DNA from: Mycolicibacterium wolinskyi
Lineage (GTDB): Bacteria > Actinomycetota > Actinomycetes > Mycobacteriales > Mycobacteriaceae
DNA length: 64,000 nt
Direction of reading: 5' to 3'
Assembly: GCF_002101965.1 (NCBI RefSeq)
Contig: NZ_LQQA01000017.1
Span: 186,001 to 250,000 of the forward strand
This document shows positions 27,872 to 41,193 of the stretch, piece by piece. The notes beneath the pieces are model-generated. The model searched no databases. It worked only from the letters and a program-made list of their open reading frames with translations, and was not told the DNA's origin. The translations under genes were made by a program, and so were the position numbers. Every line of letters begins with the position of its first letter. The stretch's first letter is position 1.

Positions 27872-28810
27872 TCAGGGATTCGGAACCGACGCCACCTTGG
27901 ATTGCCCGGACAGTGAGAATTCATGCGTATCGCGCTCGCTCACGACAGCGCCGGCGGTATCGGGGTCTTCCCGCCACCCCGGCGGCCGCAGCACGTAGCC
28001 GAGACGCCCGCGCCAGGTCCTGGCCCGCCAGACATCGCCCACCATCGCGGCGAATTCGTGGAAGTTGGCCTTGACCGGGTTGTACGTGTCGATGTTCTTG
28101 GTGAGCCCATAGCGCACAGGTTCGCCCTCGGGCGCAAAACTGCCGAACATGCGGTCCCACACGATGAGGATGCCCGCGTAGTTCTTGTCCAGGTACGGGT
28201 TGTTCGCGCCGTGGTGCACGCGGTGGTGTGAAGGCGTGTTGAACAGGAACTCGATCAGCCGCGGCAGCCGGTCGATGCGCTCGGTGTGAATCGGGAACTG
28301 GTAGAGCAGCACGATCGCCTGCGACAGGAAGATCAACCAGACCGGGATGCCGATCACCGCCAGCGGCACGTACACGATCGAGCTGAGGAACGATCCCGGG
28401 ATGAGCCACGGCAGGCGCACGGCCGTCGAAAGATTGAAGTGCTGGCTGGAATGGTGCACGCTGTGCGCCGCCCAGAACAGCCGGATGCGGTGAGACATCC
28501 GGTGTTTGACGTAATAGGCCAGGTCGGCCGACACGATCGCGACGATCCAGACCCACCAGTGCGCGGCCGACAGCTGCATCGGCGCGAACGCCGCCGCGAT
28601 CGCCACGATCGGAACCTCGATGAAACGCTCCAACGGCCGGACGAGATAGCCGAGGGCATAGATGGACAGGCTGGTGGAGCTGTCGCGCCACGAGATGCCG
28701 GCCCGCGGCCGAGGATTGTCCTTGTCGAAGCGGTAGCTGAGGAACTCGATCGCCATGAGGACGAAGAAGGCGGGCATCGCGTAGAGCCCGATTCGCATTG
28801 CGTCGACCAT
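27872..28810 (-). CDS. sterol desaturase/fatty acid hydroxylase-family membrane di-iron enzyme
   Basis: A 312-residue integral membrane protein with four or more hydrophobic segments and the three His clusters of the FA_hydroxylase superfamily: KHRMSH near residue 102, HSVHHSSQHF near 116, and SHHRVHHGANN near 193. These bind a di-iron centre that hydroxylates or desaturates lipid substrates. The ATG at 28810 is 3 bp after the TetR stop, so the two are co-transcribed. The substrate is unknown; a sterol, carotenoid or mycobacterial lipid are all possible. Confidence 0.9.
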   Translation of the reverse strand: MVDAMRIGLYAMPAFFVLMAIEFLSYRFDKDNPRPRAGISWRDSSTSLSIYALGYLVRPLERFIEVPIVAIAAAFAPMQLSAAHWWVWIVAIVSADLAYYVKHRMSHRIRLFWAAHSVHHSSQHFNLSTAVRLPWLIPGSFLSSIVYVPLAVIGIPVWLIFLSQAIVLLYQFPIHTERIDRLPRLIEFLFNTPSHHRVHHGANNPYLDKNYAGILIVWDRMFGSFAPEGEPVRYGLTKNIDTYNPVKANFHEFAAMVGDVWRARTWRGRLGYVLRPPGWREDPDTAGAVVSERDTHEFSLSGQSKVASVPNP

Positions 28811-28813
28811 CGG

Positions 28814-29461
28814 CTATCCCCGCCCCGCCGAGGCTTTGGGCATGCCCGCGATCTGCCATGCCAGGGCCTGCCCGAACAGTTCCTCGGGCACCCGGTCCGG
28901 GTCGATGCGGCGTTGCCGGATCAGCCCCTGGAACAACGCGAGCACCACGACCGCGAACGCATCCGGAGAGACGCTGTCATCAACATTGTTGCGCTCCAAG
29001 GCTTCCGCGACGATGTCGCGCACCGAGGCGAGTGTGCGTGCCGAGCGATCCACCAGGATCTGCATCGCGTCCGGGTTGCGCACCGCCTGCAGCCAGAACT
29101 CCGACTGGATCGCTTCGAACTCGATGTCCTTGTCGGCGATCTCGATCAGCATCCGCCCCAGCGCCCGCAACGGTTCCCCGGTCTCCCGTCGGCCTTCGGC
29201 GAGCGTGTCGACCACCTGGTCGATGCGGCCGGATGCGCGCTCGGCCATCAGTTCGGAGAACAGTTGCTCCTTGCCCGAGAAGTTCGAGTAGACGGCTCCC
29301 ACGGAGAACCCGGCGGTCGCGGCGATCTCATCGACCGATGCCGCGGCATAGCCCTTGCGGGCGAAAGTGCGCGCCGCCGCGTCGAGCAACAGCGCACGGG
29401 TGCGGGCCTGGTTCTCGGCGCGCGTCAGCCGCCGGGGTTTTTCATCGTCATCGTGAGGCAT
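28814..29461 (-). CDS. TetR-family transcriptional regulator (leads hydroxylase/SOUL/epimerase cluster)
   Basis: A 215-residue regulator with an N-terminal TetR domain: RTRALLLDAAARTFARKGYAAASVDEIAATAGFSVGAVYSNFSGKEQLF, residues about 20-68. The C-terminal domain is helical and presumably binds a lipid-like effector. The ATG at 29461 is preceded at exactly six bases by TACTAT, a good mycobacterial -10, so the mRNA is probably leaderless. A perfect 7-bp inverted repeat spans the -10 and start codon, suggesting autorepression of the whole operon. Confidence 0.9.
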   Translation of the reverse strand: MPHDDDEKPRRLTRAENQARTRALLLDAAARTFARKGYAAASVDEIAATAGFSVGAVYSNFSGKEQLFSELMAERASGRIDQVVDTLAEGRRETGEPLRALGRMLIEIADKDIEFEAIQSEFWLQAVRNPDAMQILVDRSARTLASVRDIVAEALERNNVDDSVSPDAFAVVVLALFQGLIRQRRIDPDRVPEELFGQALAWQIAGMPKASAGRG

Positions 29462-29489
29462 ATTCAGATAGTAGTCGTTATTTGAATAT
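29460..29489 (-). promoter_or_regulatory. leaderless promoter and inverted-repeat operator of the tetR-hydroxylase operon
   Basis: On the minus strand the -10 element TACTAT (29473-29468) ends six bases before the ATG at 29461. ATATTCA at 29460-29466 and TGAATAT at 29483-29489 are perfect 7-bp arms of an inverted repeat enclosing the -10. Repressor bound here would block RNA polymerase. Confidence 0.55.
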
Positions 29490-29541
29490 CGATCATTCTG
29501 GGAACGCTGTGAGTCGGCGCGGCGGTCGGCAGTGCCCGAGA

Positions 29542-31211
29542 ATGCGGTACATGGCATTCGTCGCTGCGGTGATCGTCGTCCTCACGTTGATCGCGATGAC
29601 GACGGGCCGAGCACCTGCGGTCCTGGCCCTGATATGCGCCCTGGTCGCGTCGGGCCTACTTGGAATCGCCACTCCCGGCGAGCTTTTCGGCGGTCTGAGC
29701 AATGCGGGCGTCATCACCATCGCAGCAATGCTGGTGATCGCCAAAGGGGTTCTGCACACCGGGGTGGTTTCGCGGGTGACCTACCGCCTGCTCACCGACG
29801 TGCGCACGCCAGGCCAGGCGCTTCGCCGTCTCATCCCGCCGGTCGGGTTCGTCTCGGCGCTCATCAACACCACCCCGATCGTCGCGATGCTGATCCCGGC
29901 CGCCAAAGAACTGCAGCAGCAATCCGGCGTGCCGGCCCGCGGCGTGCTGCTGCCGATCGCCCATGCCACGACCCTCGCCGGCTCCGCAACACTGATCGGC
30001 ACCAGTTCCAATCTGCTCATCGCCGCCCTCGCCGCACCCGCGGGCGTCGAACTGTCGATGTTCTCGTTCGTGCCGGTCGCCGTCCCGGTTGCGCTCGTCG
30101 GGTGGGTCGTCTTGCTCCTGACGGCGCCGCGGATACTGGGTGGCACATCGGAGATCGCCGCGCGGGACTTGTCGTGGCAGGCCGAGATTCCCATCTCGGC
30201 GCGCGCCATCGCGGTCGGCAGGACCGCTGCCGAGTTCGGCATCCACACCACCCCCGAGTTCGGGCTACAGGAGGTGCTTCGCTGGGGCAAGCCCGTCGGG
30301 GCGGACTCGGTGCTGGAGGTCGACGACGTCCTCGTGTACCGGGCGACCGAATCAGGTGTCCGAATGCTCTGGGGCAGTCCACGATTCGGGTTGTCCCCGC
30401 AACGGCTCTATCTGGTCGCGGTCGCCGACAACGAGCAGGCCACGGTGCGCGAGCTCGAGGAAGACGAAGACATCATGGTGGTCGCGGCCCAGACGGACAA
30501 GCGACTCCGCGACGCCCCCGCCGAGCCGGGCGCACTCTGCCTGGTCACCGCGAGTTCGGCCGACGTACTCGCGCACAGTCCCCTGGTCGCACTGTGGCAG
30601 CAGGCCACCGGCAAGGCTCCCCAGACCGGCAAGACGTGGGTGGCGCTCGGCATCCTGGCGGCCGTCATCCTGGCCGGATCGTTCGGGATCGCCCCGGTCG
30701 AACTCGCCGCGGTCACCGGTGCGGTGCTGATCGTTCTCACCGGCGTGCTGACGCCGAGATCGGCCGTGCGCGCGCTGAACTGGAACATCCTCGCGATCAT
30801 CGCCGGATCCATCGGGCTCGGCGTCATCGTCGTCAACAGCGGTCTCGGCGGCTACATCTCGGCAGCCATCCTCGAACTGTCCGGCGACAGCACGGCGCTC
30901 GTGGTCCTGGTCATCGCGGTGGGTACCACGATCCTGACGAACGTCGTCACCAACGCCGCCGCGGCATCGATCCTGACACCGGTGGTCCTGACGATCGCGG
31001 CCAGCACCGGCCTCGACCCGATGCTGCTCCTCATCACGGTCGGCACCTGCATCTCGTTCACGTTCTTCAACCCGTTCAGCCACCAGTCCAACCTCATGGT
31101 GATGCGGCCGGGGGCTATTCGACGGCGACGTTCATGCGCTTCGGCATCCCGCTCACCGTCGTGTCGCTGGTGACCGTGGTCGGCGTCGGCTGGGCTCTGC
31201 TGTCGGTCTGA
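29542..31211 (+). CDS. SLC13/DASS-type anion permease with RCK_C domain, frameshifted near the 3' end
   Basis: A divalent-anion symporter-type membrane protein. The N-terminal half has segments with VSALINTTPIVAMLIPAAKE and ATTLAGSATLIGTSSNLLIAALA; residues about 210-350 form a cytoplasmic TrkA-C (RCK_C) domain; the second membrane half has VLTNVVTNAAAASILTP-like text. The frame breaks at the five-G run 31110-31114. As written, translation reads PGAIRRRRSC and stops at 31173; with one extra G it reads PGGYSTATFMRFGIPLTVVSL and ends normally at 31211. The start is the ATG at 29542 or 29551. Either a mutation or a base-calling error. Confidence 0.82.
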
Positions 31212-31243
31212 TCGCCTGCAACGCTTGGCTTTTCGCGGGCCGA

Positions 31244-32221
31244 TCAGGCGTCGTCGAGCAGATCCGGTGTCACGGCCGACTCGGTGTCGGGAATCCCGTC
31301 CTGCTTGGCCTTGCGGTCTGCCATCGACAGCAGTCGCCGGATACGCCCCGCCACAGCGTCTTTCGTCATGGGCGGATCGGCAAGCCGACCCAACTCCTCC
31401 AGAGAGGCCTGCCGATGCTCGACCCGCAGCTTGCCCGCCGCCGCCAGATGGTCGGGCACCGTATCGCCGAGGATCTGCAGCGCCCGCTCGACCCGGGCGG
31501 CCGCGGCCACCGCGGCGCGGGCCGAGCGACGCAGGTTGGCGTCGTCGAAGTTGGCCAACCGATTGGCCGTCGCCCGGACCTCGCGGCGCATGCGCCGTTC
31601 CTCCCAGGTCAACCGCGTGTCCTGAGCGCCCATCCGCGTCAGCAGTGCGCCGATCGCCTCGCCGTCGCGAACCACCACGCGATCACTCCCCCGGACTTCC
31701 CGGGCTTTCGCGCTGACGCCGAGCCGCCGCGCGGCACCCACCAGAGCCAGCGCGGCCTCCGGTCCGGGGCAGCTGACCTCGAGCGCCGACGAGCGACCGG
31801 GCTCGGTGAGCGAGCCATGCGCCAGGAACGCGCCCCGCCACGCGGCCTCCGCATCACCGACGCTCCCGCCGACGACCTGGGCCGGAAGTCCGCGCACCGG
31901 ACGGCCCCGCAGATCGAGCAGACCGGTCTGGCGCGCGAGTGCCTCACCGTCATTGGCCACGCGGACCACATACCGCGTGCTCTTGCGAATACCGCTGGCG
32001 GACAACACATGGACGACCGCGTTGTAGCCGTATAGGTCGTAGATGTCCTTGCGCAACCGGCGCGCGATGATGCCGAGGTCGACCTCGGCCTCCACGACCA
32101 CCCGGCCCGCGACGATGTGCAGCCCTCCGGCAAAGCGCAACAGGGACGCGACCTCGGCGCGGCGCGCACTGACCGAGTTGACCACGAGGCGGCTCAGCTC
32201 GTCCTTCACCTCGGCTGTCAT
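31244..32221 (-). CDS. whiA: DNA-binding regulator WhiA
   Basis: A 325-residue protein of the WhiA family, with an N-terminal LAGLIDADG-like domain ([30 protein letters not shown] start) and a C-terminal helix-turn-helix ([38 protein letters not shown]). In actinomycetes WhiA works with WhiB in cell-division control. The ATG at 32221 overlaps the yvcK stop as ATGA; a GTG six bases earlier is the alternative. It is the last gene of uvrC-rapZ-yvcK-whiA, an order conserved across Gram-positives, and converges on the SLC13 gene. Confidence 0.95.
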   Translation of the reverse strand: MTAEVKDELSRLVVNSVSARRAEVASLLRFAGGLHIVAGRVVVEAEVDLGIIARRLRKDIYDLYGYNAVVHVLSASGIRKSTRYVVRVANDGEALARQTGLLDLRGRPVRGLPAQVVGGSVGDAEAAWRGAFLAHGSLTEPGRSSALEVSCPGPEAALALVGAARRLGVSAKAREVRGSDRVVVRDGEAIGALLTRMGAQDTRLTWEERRMRREVRATANRLANFDDANLRRSARAAVAAAARVERALQILGDTVPDHLAAAGKLRVEHRQASLEELGRLADPPMTKDAVAGRIRRLLSMADRKAKQDGIPDTESAVTPDLLDDA

Positions 32222-33279
32222 CGCCACGGCTCGTCCCCTCTCGATCTGTTCGGTGCCGGTTCCTGACGCGTGACGTCGACCGACCTGGCGGCGGGCGTGG
32301 GAACGGTCGGTTCCTGCACGCTCCGGCCGGGTGCCATTGCTCGCAACCGGACCCCCTCCAGAGCCGCGGCCAACCTTGCCGGGTCATGTAAAGGTGTACC
32401 AGGTCGAGACACGTCAGCAAACTCGACGCGGGCCTCGAGGATGTTAGCCGTGCGGCTGAGCTGCTCACGTTCGCGGTCGCTGGGCACTCTGCTGGCGTCG
32501 ACGATGATGTCATGCACCGTGAAATCGGGGGCGTGCTGGGCCAACACGTGGATGTGACGCTCGGCGGAGAACCCGGCGGTCTCACCGGGTTCGGCGGCCA
32601 GATTGAGGACGAGCGCGCGGCGGGCCGTCGTCGCGCGCAGCGCCGCAGCCAGCTGCGGCACCAGTACGTGCGGAATCACACTGGTGAACCACGAACCCGG
32701 TCCCAGCACGACGAGGTCGGCCGCCATGATCGCCTCGACGGCCTGCCGGGTGGCCGGCGGGTCGCCCGGCAGCAGCCGGACGCGGCGCACCTTGCCCACC
32801 GTCGTCGCGATCGCCACCTGACCGCGGATCACCCGGCTCATGCGCGGATCGGCCTCCAGGCCGGCGACGTCGGCCTCGATCTGCAGCGCGATCGGGCACA
32901 TCGGCAGGACGCGGCCCTTGACACCCAGGATCCGCGCCAGCTCGTCGAGCGCGGCGACCGGGTCGGCCAGCACCTCGTTGAGGCCGGCGAGCATCAGGTT
33001 GCCGATCGGGTGACCGGCGAGCGCGCCACTGCCACCGAACCGGTGCTGGATGATGGTGGCCCACAGACGACCGTGCGGGCTGTCAGATGCCAACGCCGCC
33101 AACGCCATTCGCAGATCGCCAGGCGGGACGATGTCGAGCTCGCCGCGCAACCGGCCCGACGAGCCGCCGTCGTCGGCGACCGTCACCACCGCGGTGACGT
33201 GTGGGGTGAGCCGCCGGGCAGCCGACAACGTGGCGTAGAGCCCGTGGCCGCCGCCCAGCGCGACGATGCGGGGCGTCAC
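32218..33279 (-). CDS. yvcK: YvcK-family UDP-sugar-binding protein (gluconeogenesis factor; CuvA)
   Basis: A 353-residue CofD-like protein. It starts [40 protein letters not shown], the diagnostic YvcK N-terminus, followed by [24 protein letters not shown] and [19 protein letters not shown]. Family members bind UDP-GlcNAc and in mycobacteria (CuvA) support cell-envelope homeostasis and growth on some carbon sources. The GTG start overlaps the rapZ stop as GTGA, so translation is coupled. A proline/arginine-rich tail of about 40 residues extends beyond the core. Confidence 0.95.
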   Translation of the reverse strand: MTPRIVALGGGHGLYATLSAARRLTPHVTAVVTVADDGGSSGRLRGELDIVPPGDLRMALAALASDSPHGRLWATIIQHRFGGSGALAGHPIGNLMLAGLNEVLADPVAALDELARILGVKGRVLPMCPIALQIEADVAGLEADPRMSRVIRGQVAIATTVGKVRRVRLLPGDPPATRQAVEAIMAADLVVLGPGSWFTSVIPHVLVPQLAAALRATTARRALVLNLAAEPGETAGFSAERHIHVLAQHAPDFTVHDIIVDASRVPSDREREQLSRTANILEARVEFADVSRPGTPLHDPARLAAALEGVRLRAMAPGRSVQEPTVPTPAARSVDVTRQEPAPNRSRGDEPWR

Positions 33280-34199
33280 TCGCGCCCCAGATCCCGATGC
33301 AACGCCCGCACCGTGAGCCCGTCACCGCCCTGCAACCGCTCCGCCAGTGCTTCGGCAATCGCGACACTGCGATGTTTACCGCCGGTGCAGCCGATGGCGA
33401 CGGTCATATAGCGCTTCCCTTCCCTGCGGTATCCCGCGATCACAACGTCCAAGAGCCGATGGTAGGTGTCGAGGAAATCCTTGGCGCCCGGCTGACCGAG
33501 CACGTAGTCGCGCACGTCGGGATGTTGACCGGTGTGCGGGCGCAGTTCGTCGACCCAGTGCGGGTTAGGCAGGAACCGCACGTCCATCACGGTGTCGGCA
33601 TCCATCGGCAGGCCGTACTTGTAGCCGAACGATTCGACCGTGACATTGGTATAGGCGACGGTCTCCCCGCCGAACGCGCGCTCGATGCTCTCCCGCAACG
33701 CGGGCACCGACAGCTTCGACGTGTCGATCACGAGGTCGGCGCCCGCTCGCACCGGCGCCAGCATCGCCCGCTCGGCGGCAATCCCCTCGGCCAGGGTCTG
33801 GTTGCCCTGCAGTGGGTGACTGCGCCGGTTCTGCTCATACCGGCGCACCAGGATGTCGTCGGAGGCCTCCAGAAAGAGCACGCGTGGGGTGATGTTGCGC
33901 GTGGCCAGATCGTGGCGCACCCAGTCCAGGTCACCGGTGAATCCGCGGGAGCGCACATCCATGACCACGGCCAGCTGGGTGATCCTCGACCCGGCCGCCA
34001 GCCCCAGCTCGACCATCCGCGCGATGAGCTCGGGCGGCAGATTGTCGGCGACATACCAACCGAGGTCTTCCAACACCTTTGCCGCCGTGCCACGCCCGGC
34101 ACCCGACAGCCCGGTGACCAGAACGACGTCGATACCCGACTCCTCGTCCCCTTCGGCGATCCCGGTATCGGGACCGTTCTCGTGAAGGTCTCCGCTCAC
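33276..34199 (-). CDS. rapZ: RapZ/YvcJ-family P-loop nucleotide-binding protein
   Basis: A 307-residue protein with Walker [33 protein letters not shown] near residue 28, [20 protein letters not shown] near 112, and the C-terminal conserved [17 protein letters not shown] near 267. In Enterobacteria RapZ is an RNase adaptor controlling GlmS; in Gram-positives its partner is unclear. The GTG start overlaps the uvrC stop as GTGA. The acidic N-terminal stretch of about 20 residues is variable in the family. Confidence 0.95.
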   Translation of the reverse strand: MSGDLHENGPDTGIAEGDEESGIDVVLVTGLSGAGRGTAAKVLEDLGWYVADNLPPELIARMVELGLAAGSRITQLAVVMDVRSRGFTGDLDWVRHDLATRNITPRVLFLEASDDILVRRYEQNRRSHPLQGNQTLAEGIAAERAMLAPVRAGADLVIDTSKLSVPALRESIERAFGGETVAYTNVTVESFGYKYGLPMDADTVMDVRFLPNPHWVDELRPHTGQHPDVRDYVLGQPGAKDFLDTYHRLLDVVIAGYRREGKRYMTVAIGCTGGKHRSVAIAEALAERLQGGDGLTVRALHRDLGRE

Positions 34200-36298
34200 G
34201 TGCGGTCCGCCTGTTGCTCGCCCTCGTTCATCCCCGACCCCGTCATCACCCTGCGTCGATCATCCTCGATAACCATTGCGGGCGCGTTCGAATTCGCCTC
34301 GGCATTCACCTCAGTACCCGACCCGGTCTCGGCCGGCACGCCCTCCTGCTGGGTCTGCGGCTCACTTCCCGGTTCGCTCGGCGGACCGCCGAGCGCCTCA
34401 AGCACGGCTCGCGCGGTGGCCACACCGATGCCCGGCACCGCCGTGATCTCCTCCACCGTGGCCTCCTTGAGCCGGGCAACCGAACCGAAATGCGTCACCA
34501 GCGCCTTGCGCCGATGCTCGCCGAGCCCGCGAACCGAATCGAGCGCGGACGCCGTCATGCGCTTCGATCGCTTGCTGCGGTGGAAGCTGATGGCGAACCG
34601 GTGCGCCTCGTCGCGCACCCGCTGCAGCAGATACAGGCCTTCGCTGTTGCGCGGGAAGATCACCGGATCCGGCTCAGAGGGTACCCACACTTCCTCCAGT
34701 CGCTTCGCGAGCCCGATCACCGCGACGTCGTCGATGCCGAGTTCGTCGAGCACCGCGGCGGCCGCGTTGACCTGTGGCGCACCGCCGTCCACGACGAACA
34801 GATTGGGCGGGTAGGCGAACCGTCTGGGACGTTGCTCACCGCCGGCGTCGGGTTGGGAGTCGGTCACATGACGCAAGAAACGTCGCCGGGTGACCTCGGC
34901 GATCGAGGCGACGTCGTCGGACCGCCCGTTGCCCGCCGCCTCGCGGATCGCGTAATGGCGGTAGTCGGATTTGCGTGGCAGCCCGTCCTCGAACACGACG
35001 AGCGACGCGACGACGTCGGTGCCCTGCACATGGCTGATGTCGACACATTCGATACGCAGCGGCGCATCCGCCAGCCCGAGCGTGTCTTGAATGCTCTGCA
35101 GCGCTTCCGATCTCGCGTTGAAGTCGCCGGCCCGTCGCAGTTTGTGCTGGGCCAGCGCCTCGTGCGCGTTGCGCTGCACGGTCTCGGCGAGCGCCCGCTT
35201 GTCACCACGGACGGGAACTCGCACGCTCACCCGCGAACCGCGCAGGCCCGACAGCCAGGTGGCCAACTCGTCGACATTTGGCGGCAACACCGGAACCAGC
35301 ACCTGCCGCGGTACGGGATTCGTGGCCTCGTCGGCCGCGCCACCGAGTTCGGCCTGCTCACCGTAGAACTGGGTCAGAAACTGCTCGACCAACTGGTCCT
35401 GCCCGGATTGTTCCGGGTCGCCCGACTTCTCGACTATCCACCCGCGTTGGCCGCGGACCCGGCCACCGCGCACGTGGAACACCTGTACGGCGGCCTCGAG
35501 TTCGTCGTCGGCGAACGCCACCACGTCGGCGTCGGTGCCGTCGCCGAACACCACGGCTTGCTTCTCGAGTGCCCGCTTCAACGCGGAGATGTCGTCGCGC
35601 AGCCGCGCAGCCCGCTCGAAATCCAGCTCCTCGGCGGCGGCGGCCATCTGCTGCTCCAGATCCCTGGCGAGCCGGTCGGTCTTTCCCGCCAGGAAGTCGC
35701 AGAAATCCTCGACGATCTTGCGGTGCTGCTGCGCGGTGACCCGGCCGACGCACGGCGCCGAACACTTGTCGATGTAGCCCAGCAGGCACGGGCGGTCGAT
35801 CTGGTTGTGACGCTTGAACACTCCGGCCGAGCAGGTTCGCGCCGGGAACACCCGGGTGAGCAGATCGAGGGTTTCCCGGATGGCCCACGCATGGGAGTAC
35901 GGGCCGAAATACCGGACACCTTTACGGCGCGGCCCCCGGTACACCATCAGCCGGGGGTATTCCTCGTTGAGGGTGACCGCGAGCACCGGGTACGACTTGT
36001 CGTCGCGATAACGGATGTTGAAGCGCGGATCGAACTCTTTGATCCAGTTGTACTCAAGCTGCAGCGCTTCGACTTCGGTGTTGACGACCGTCCACTCGAC
36101 GCTGCCCGCGGTCATCACCATCTGTCTGGTGCGCGGGGCGAGACCGGCAAGATCGGCGAAGTACGACGTCAGCCTGCTGCGCAGGCTCTTGGCCTTGCCG
36201 ACATAGATGACCCGACCGTGCGGATCCCGGAACCGATACACCCCCGGCTCAACTGGTATCGACCCGGGCGCCGGCCGGTACGTCGCTGGATCGGGCAC
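34196..36298 (-). CDS. uvrC: excinuclease ABC subunit C
   Basis: A 700-residue nucleotide-excision repair endonuclease making both incisions around a lesion recognised by UvrAB. The GIY-YIG domain is at the start ([30 protein letters not shown]); the UVR motif is near residue 210 ([26 protein letters not shown]); the RNase H-like nuclease domain contains [24 protein letters not shown] and [12 protein letters not shown]; tandem helix-hairpin-helix motifs follow ([20 protein letters not shown]). I chose GTG at 36298, the standard start; the frame extends upstream to 36370. The C-terminal 50 residues are low-complexity. Confidence 0.97.
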   Translation of the reverse strand: MPDPATYRPAPGSIPVEPGVYRFRDPHGRVIYVGKAKSLRSRLTSYFADLAGLAPRTRQMVMTAGSVEWTVVNTEVEALQLEYNWIKEFDPRFNIRYRDDKSYPVLAVTLNEEYPRLMVYRGPRRKGVRYFGPYSHAWAIRETLDLLTRVFPARTCSAGVFKRHNQIDRPCLLGYIDKCSAPCVGRVTAQQHRKIVEDFCDFLAGKTDRLARDLEQQMAAAAEELDFERAARLRDDISALKRALEKQAVVFGDGTDADVVAFADDELEAAVQVFHVRGGRVRGQRGWIVEKSGDPEQSGQDQLVEQFLTQFYGEQAELGGAADEATNPVPRQVLVPVLPPNVDELATWLSGLRGSRVSVRVPVRGDKRALAETVQRNAHEALAQHKLRRAGDFNARSEALQSIQDTLGLADAPLRIECVDISHVQGTDVVASLVVFEDGLPRKSDYRHYAIREAAGNGRSDDVASIAEVTRRRFLRHVTDSQPDAGGEQRPRRFAYPPNLFVVDGGAPQVNAAAAVLDELGIDDVAVIGLAKRLEEVWVPSEPDPVIFPRNSEGLYLLQRVRDEAHRFAISFHRSKRSKRMTASALDSVRGLGEHRRKALVTHFGSVARLKEATVEEITAVPGIGVATARAVLEALGGPPSEPGSEPQTQQEGVPAETGSGTEVNAEANSNAPAMVIEDDRRRVMTGSGMNEGEQQADRT

Positions 36299-36348
36299 GG
36301 TTTCCAGGTTACTGCCGCGATCCGACGGAACTCCGCTACCGTCGAGGG

Positions 36349-38358
36349 GTGCGATTGCTGGCGTCCACACGGTCGGTCATCGCCCTGCTCAGCGGTGTCG
36401 TGCTGATCGCTGCGGGGTGCGCCGACGGCCCCGAACGGCCGGCCCGCACCGTTGCGGGCCCGTGCGAGATTGTGTCCAACGGCACACCGATGCCCAAGCC
36501 ACCGGCCGCTTCACCCCCGCAGTCGGCCCCGCCGGCACCTGTCCCCGCCCCGCCTCCGACGAGCCGCGACCTCGCCACCCGACCCGAGGTCGCGACCGGC
36601 TACCGCAGTGACATGACGGCCGTGCGCACCGCCAAATACGCGGTCGCCACCGCGAATCCACTGGCCACCGAAGCGACCTGCAGGGTCTTGCGCGACGGCG
36701 GCACGGCGGCCGACGCGCTCGTGACCGCGCAGGCCATGTTGGGCTTGGTCGAACCACAGTCGTCCGGTATCGGCGGCGGCGGATTCCTCCTGTACTACGA
36801 CGCCGCCTCCGGCGCGGTACGCGCCTACGACGGCCGCGAGACCGCCCCTGCCGCTGCCGACGAGAACTACCTGCGCTGGATCTCCGACACGGACCGCACC
36901 CAGCCCAAGCCCGACGCCCGGGCGTCGGGCCGCTCGATCGGCGTGCCCGGCATCGTGCGCCTGCTCGACGAGGTGCACCGCGAGTACGGCAAGAAGGAGT
37001 GGCGCGAACTGTTCAACCCGGCCGTCTCCCTGGCGGACCGCGGTTTCGACGTCAGCCCCCGCCTGGCGGCGGCGATCGAGGACTCTGCGACCGAACTCCG
37101 GCTCGATCCCGCGGCGGCCGCCTACTTCCTGAATGCGGACGGCAGCCCCAAGCCGGTTGGTACCCGCCTCACCAACCCGGCGTACTCGAAAACCCTGGGC
37201 GCCATCGCATCCGATGGGGCGCAGGCGTTCTACAGCGGCGACATCGCGCGCGCGATCGTGGCGGCCACCGCCGACCCGGCAGGCGGCCGCACGCCGGGCA
37301 TGCTGACCGAACAGGATCTCGCCGCCTACACCGTCAAACAGCGCGAACCGTTGTGCACGCCGTACCGCGGCCGCGAGATCTGCGGCATGCCACCGCCCTC
37401 GTCCGGTGGCATCGCGGTGGCCGCCACGCTCGGTGTGCTCGAACACTTCGCGATGGGCAACCACAAGCCGACCGACATCGATCTCAACGGCGGGCGGCCC
37501 ACCGTCATGGGCGTCCACCTGATCTCCGAAGCGGAACGGCTCGCCTACGCCGACCGGGATCGCTACGTCGCCGACACCGATTTCGTCGCGCTGCCCGGCG
37601 GCTCGCCCGACACGCTGTTGGGAAGCGCCTACCTCACCGGCCGGGCCGCGCTGATCTCCGAACAGCGCACCATGGGTACCGCACAGCCGGGCAACTTCGG
37701 CCCACCCATCACCGCACCGCCGCAACGCGAGCACGGCACCAGTCAGGTGAGCGTCGTCGACAGCTACGGCAACGCGGCCTCGCTCACCACGACCATCGAA
37801 TCTGCGTTCGGCTCGTTCCACATGGTGGACGGATTTCTGCTCAACAATCAGCTCACCGATTTCGCCGCCGAACCGGTCAGTCCCGAGGGCACGCCGGTGC
37901 CCAATCGGGTCGAGCCCGGCAAACGGCCACGTAGCACCATGGCGCCGACCCTCATGTTCGACAAGGGCACGGCAGGCCCGCCCGGGTCGAGAGGCCCGCT
38001 CTACGCCGTGCTGGGCTCCCCCGGCGGTTCGGTCATCATTCAATTCGTCGTCAAAACCGTTGTCGGCGTCGTCGATTGGGGCCTGGACCCGCAGCAGGCG
38101 GTGTCGATGGTCGACTTCGGCGCCGCCAACACACCCAAGACGAACATCGGCGGCGAACATCCCAACATCGACACCTCCGGCCCGCCGGGACTGCCCGGTG
38201 ATCACGACCCGCTCGTGAAGGGCCTACGCGCACTGGGCCATCAGGTCGACCTCGCCGATCAGTCCAGCGGTCTCTCGGCGATCGTGCGCGCCGAGCCCGG
38301 CTGGATCGGTGGCGCCGACCCGCGCCGCGAGGGTCTGGTGATGGGCGACCCGGGTTGA
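36349..38358 (+). CDS. ggt: gamma-glutamyltransferase, lipoprotein
   Basis: A 669-residue secreted enzyme hydrolysing or transferring gamma-glutamyl groups, as from glutathione. The signal peptide ends in lipobox IAAGC, so it is probably lipid-anchored, followed by a Pro/Ala-rich linker. The Ntn-hydrolase core is present: [21 protein letters not shown] near residue 137, [11 protein letters not shown], and [22 protein letters not shown], which contains the predicted nucleophile Thr of autocatalytic cleavage. The oxyanion/substrate loop is GSPGGS. It starts at GTG 36349, divergent from uvrC. Confidence 0.93.
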   Translation: MRLLASTRSVIALLSGVVLIAAGCADGPERPARTVAGPCEIVSNGTPMPKPPAASPPQSAPPAPVPAPPPTSRDLATRPEVATGYRSDMTAVRTAKYAVATANPLATEATCRVLRDGGTAADALVTAQAMLGLVEPQSSGIGGGGFLLYYDAASGAVRAYDGRETAPAAADENYLRWISDTDRTQPKPDARASGRSIGVPGIVRLLDEVHREYGKKEWRELFNPAVSLADRGFDVSPRLAAAIEDSATELRLDPAAAAYFLNADGSPKPVGTRLTNPAYSKTLGAIASDGAQAFYSGDIARAIVAATADPAGGRTPGMLTEQDLAAYTVKQREPLCTPYRGREICGMPPPSSGGIAVAATLGVLEHFAMGNHKPTDIDLNGGRPTVMGVHLISEAERLAYADRDRYVADTDFVALPGGSPDTLLGSAYLTGRAALISEQRTMGTAQPGNFGPPITAPPQREHGTSQVSVVDSYGNAASLTTTIESAFGSFHMVDGFLLNNQLTDFAAEPVSPEGTPVPNRVEPGKRPRSTMAPTLMFDKGTAGPPGSRGPLYAVLGSPGGSVIIQFVVKTVVGVVDWGLDPQQAVSMVDFGAANTPKTNIGGEHPNIDTSGPPGLPGDHDPLVKGLRALGHQVDLADQSSGLSAIVRAEPGWIGGADPRREGLVMGDPG

Positions 38359-38829
38359 CCCGCACGCCCATGAGGTACCGGGTGATCCGACTCACCGAGG
38401 CGGACTGGCGACTGTTCGCCGTCCTGCGGTTGCGTGCGCTTGCCGACTCGCTGGGGGTCGACGACCAGCACTATCGCCGCGAATCCAGATTCACTGCCGC
38501 ACAATGGCGCCGAAGACTGCGCGATCACGCTCAATTCACCGCGGCGGTCGACGGGCGAGCGGTCGGCCTCATCGGCGCGCAGCAGCAGAACGCCGACACG
38601 ATGTACCTGTATTCGTTGTGGGTCGATCCGGCGGCGCGTGGGCACGGCCTGGCGCATCGGCTGATCGGCGCGGCCGTGGACTGGTCGCGCGGCCGGCGAG
38701 TCCAGACCGTCAAACTGCGGGTCGCGACCGACAACGCAGCGGCCCGCTGCGTGTACGAAAGCCTCGGTTTCGATGTGGCCGATGCCGAATCATCGGCCGG
38801 GGCCAAAGAATTGGCGATGACGCTGCGGG

Positions 38830-38837
<8 letters not shown>
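38355..38837 (+). CDS. GNAT-family N-acetyltransferase
   Basis: A 160-residue acetyl-CoA-dependent acyltransferase. The core shows LYSLWVDPAARGHGLAHRLIGAAVDWSRG, where the RGHGLA pyrophosphate-binding loop is the GNAT motif A, and LRVATDNAAARCVYESLGFDV as motif B. The TTG at 38355 overlaps the ggt stop; the ATG at 38370 (MRYRVIRLTEADW) is an alternative. It is likely co-transcribed with ggt. Its substrate is unknown. The last 8 bp overlap the converging membrane-protein gene. Confidence 0.88.
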
Positions 38838-41095
<2,258 letters not shown>

Positions 41096-41193
41096 CTGCG
41101 CCACCTTGCCTGTTCAGTGCGACGTTCCATACGTGGAACCATCGTCGTCGACTCCAGTATGAACCACCGAAAACCAGCAGTTATTGCCAGCTC

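Noticed and set aside
28798-29541. Upstream extension of the SLC13 permease frame over the TetR gene
   Set aside because: The extension is Arg/Pro-rich antisense of the TetR coding sequence; the family N-terminus begins at the ATG at 29542 or 29551.
41096-41193. FMN riboswitch before ribBA or riboflavin synthase
   Set aside because: Neither this gap nor 41794-41891 shows the conserved RFN stems; the gaps are under 100 bp.
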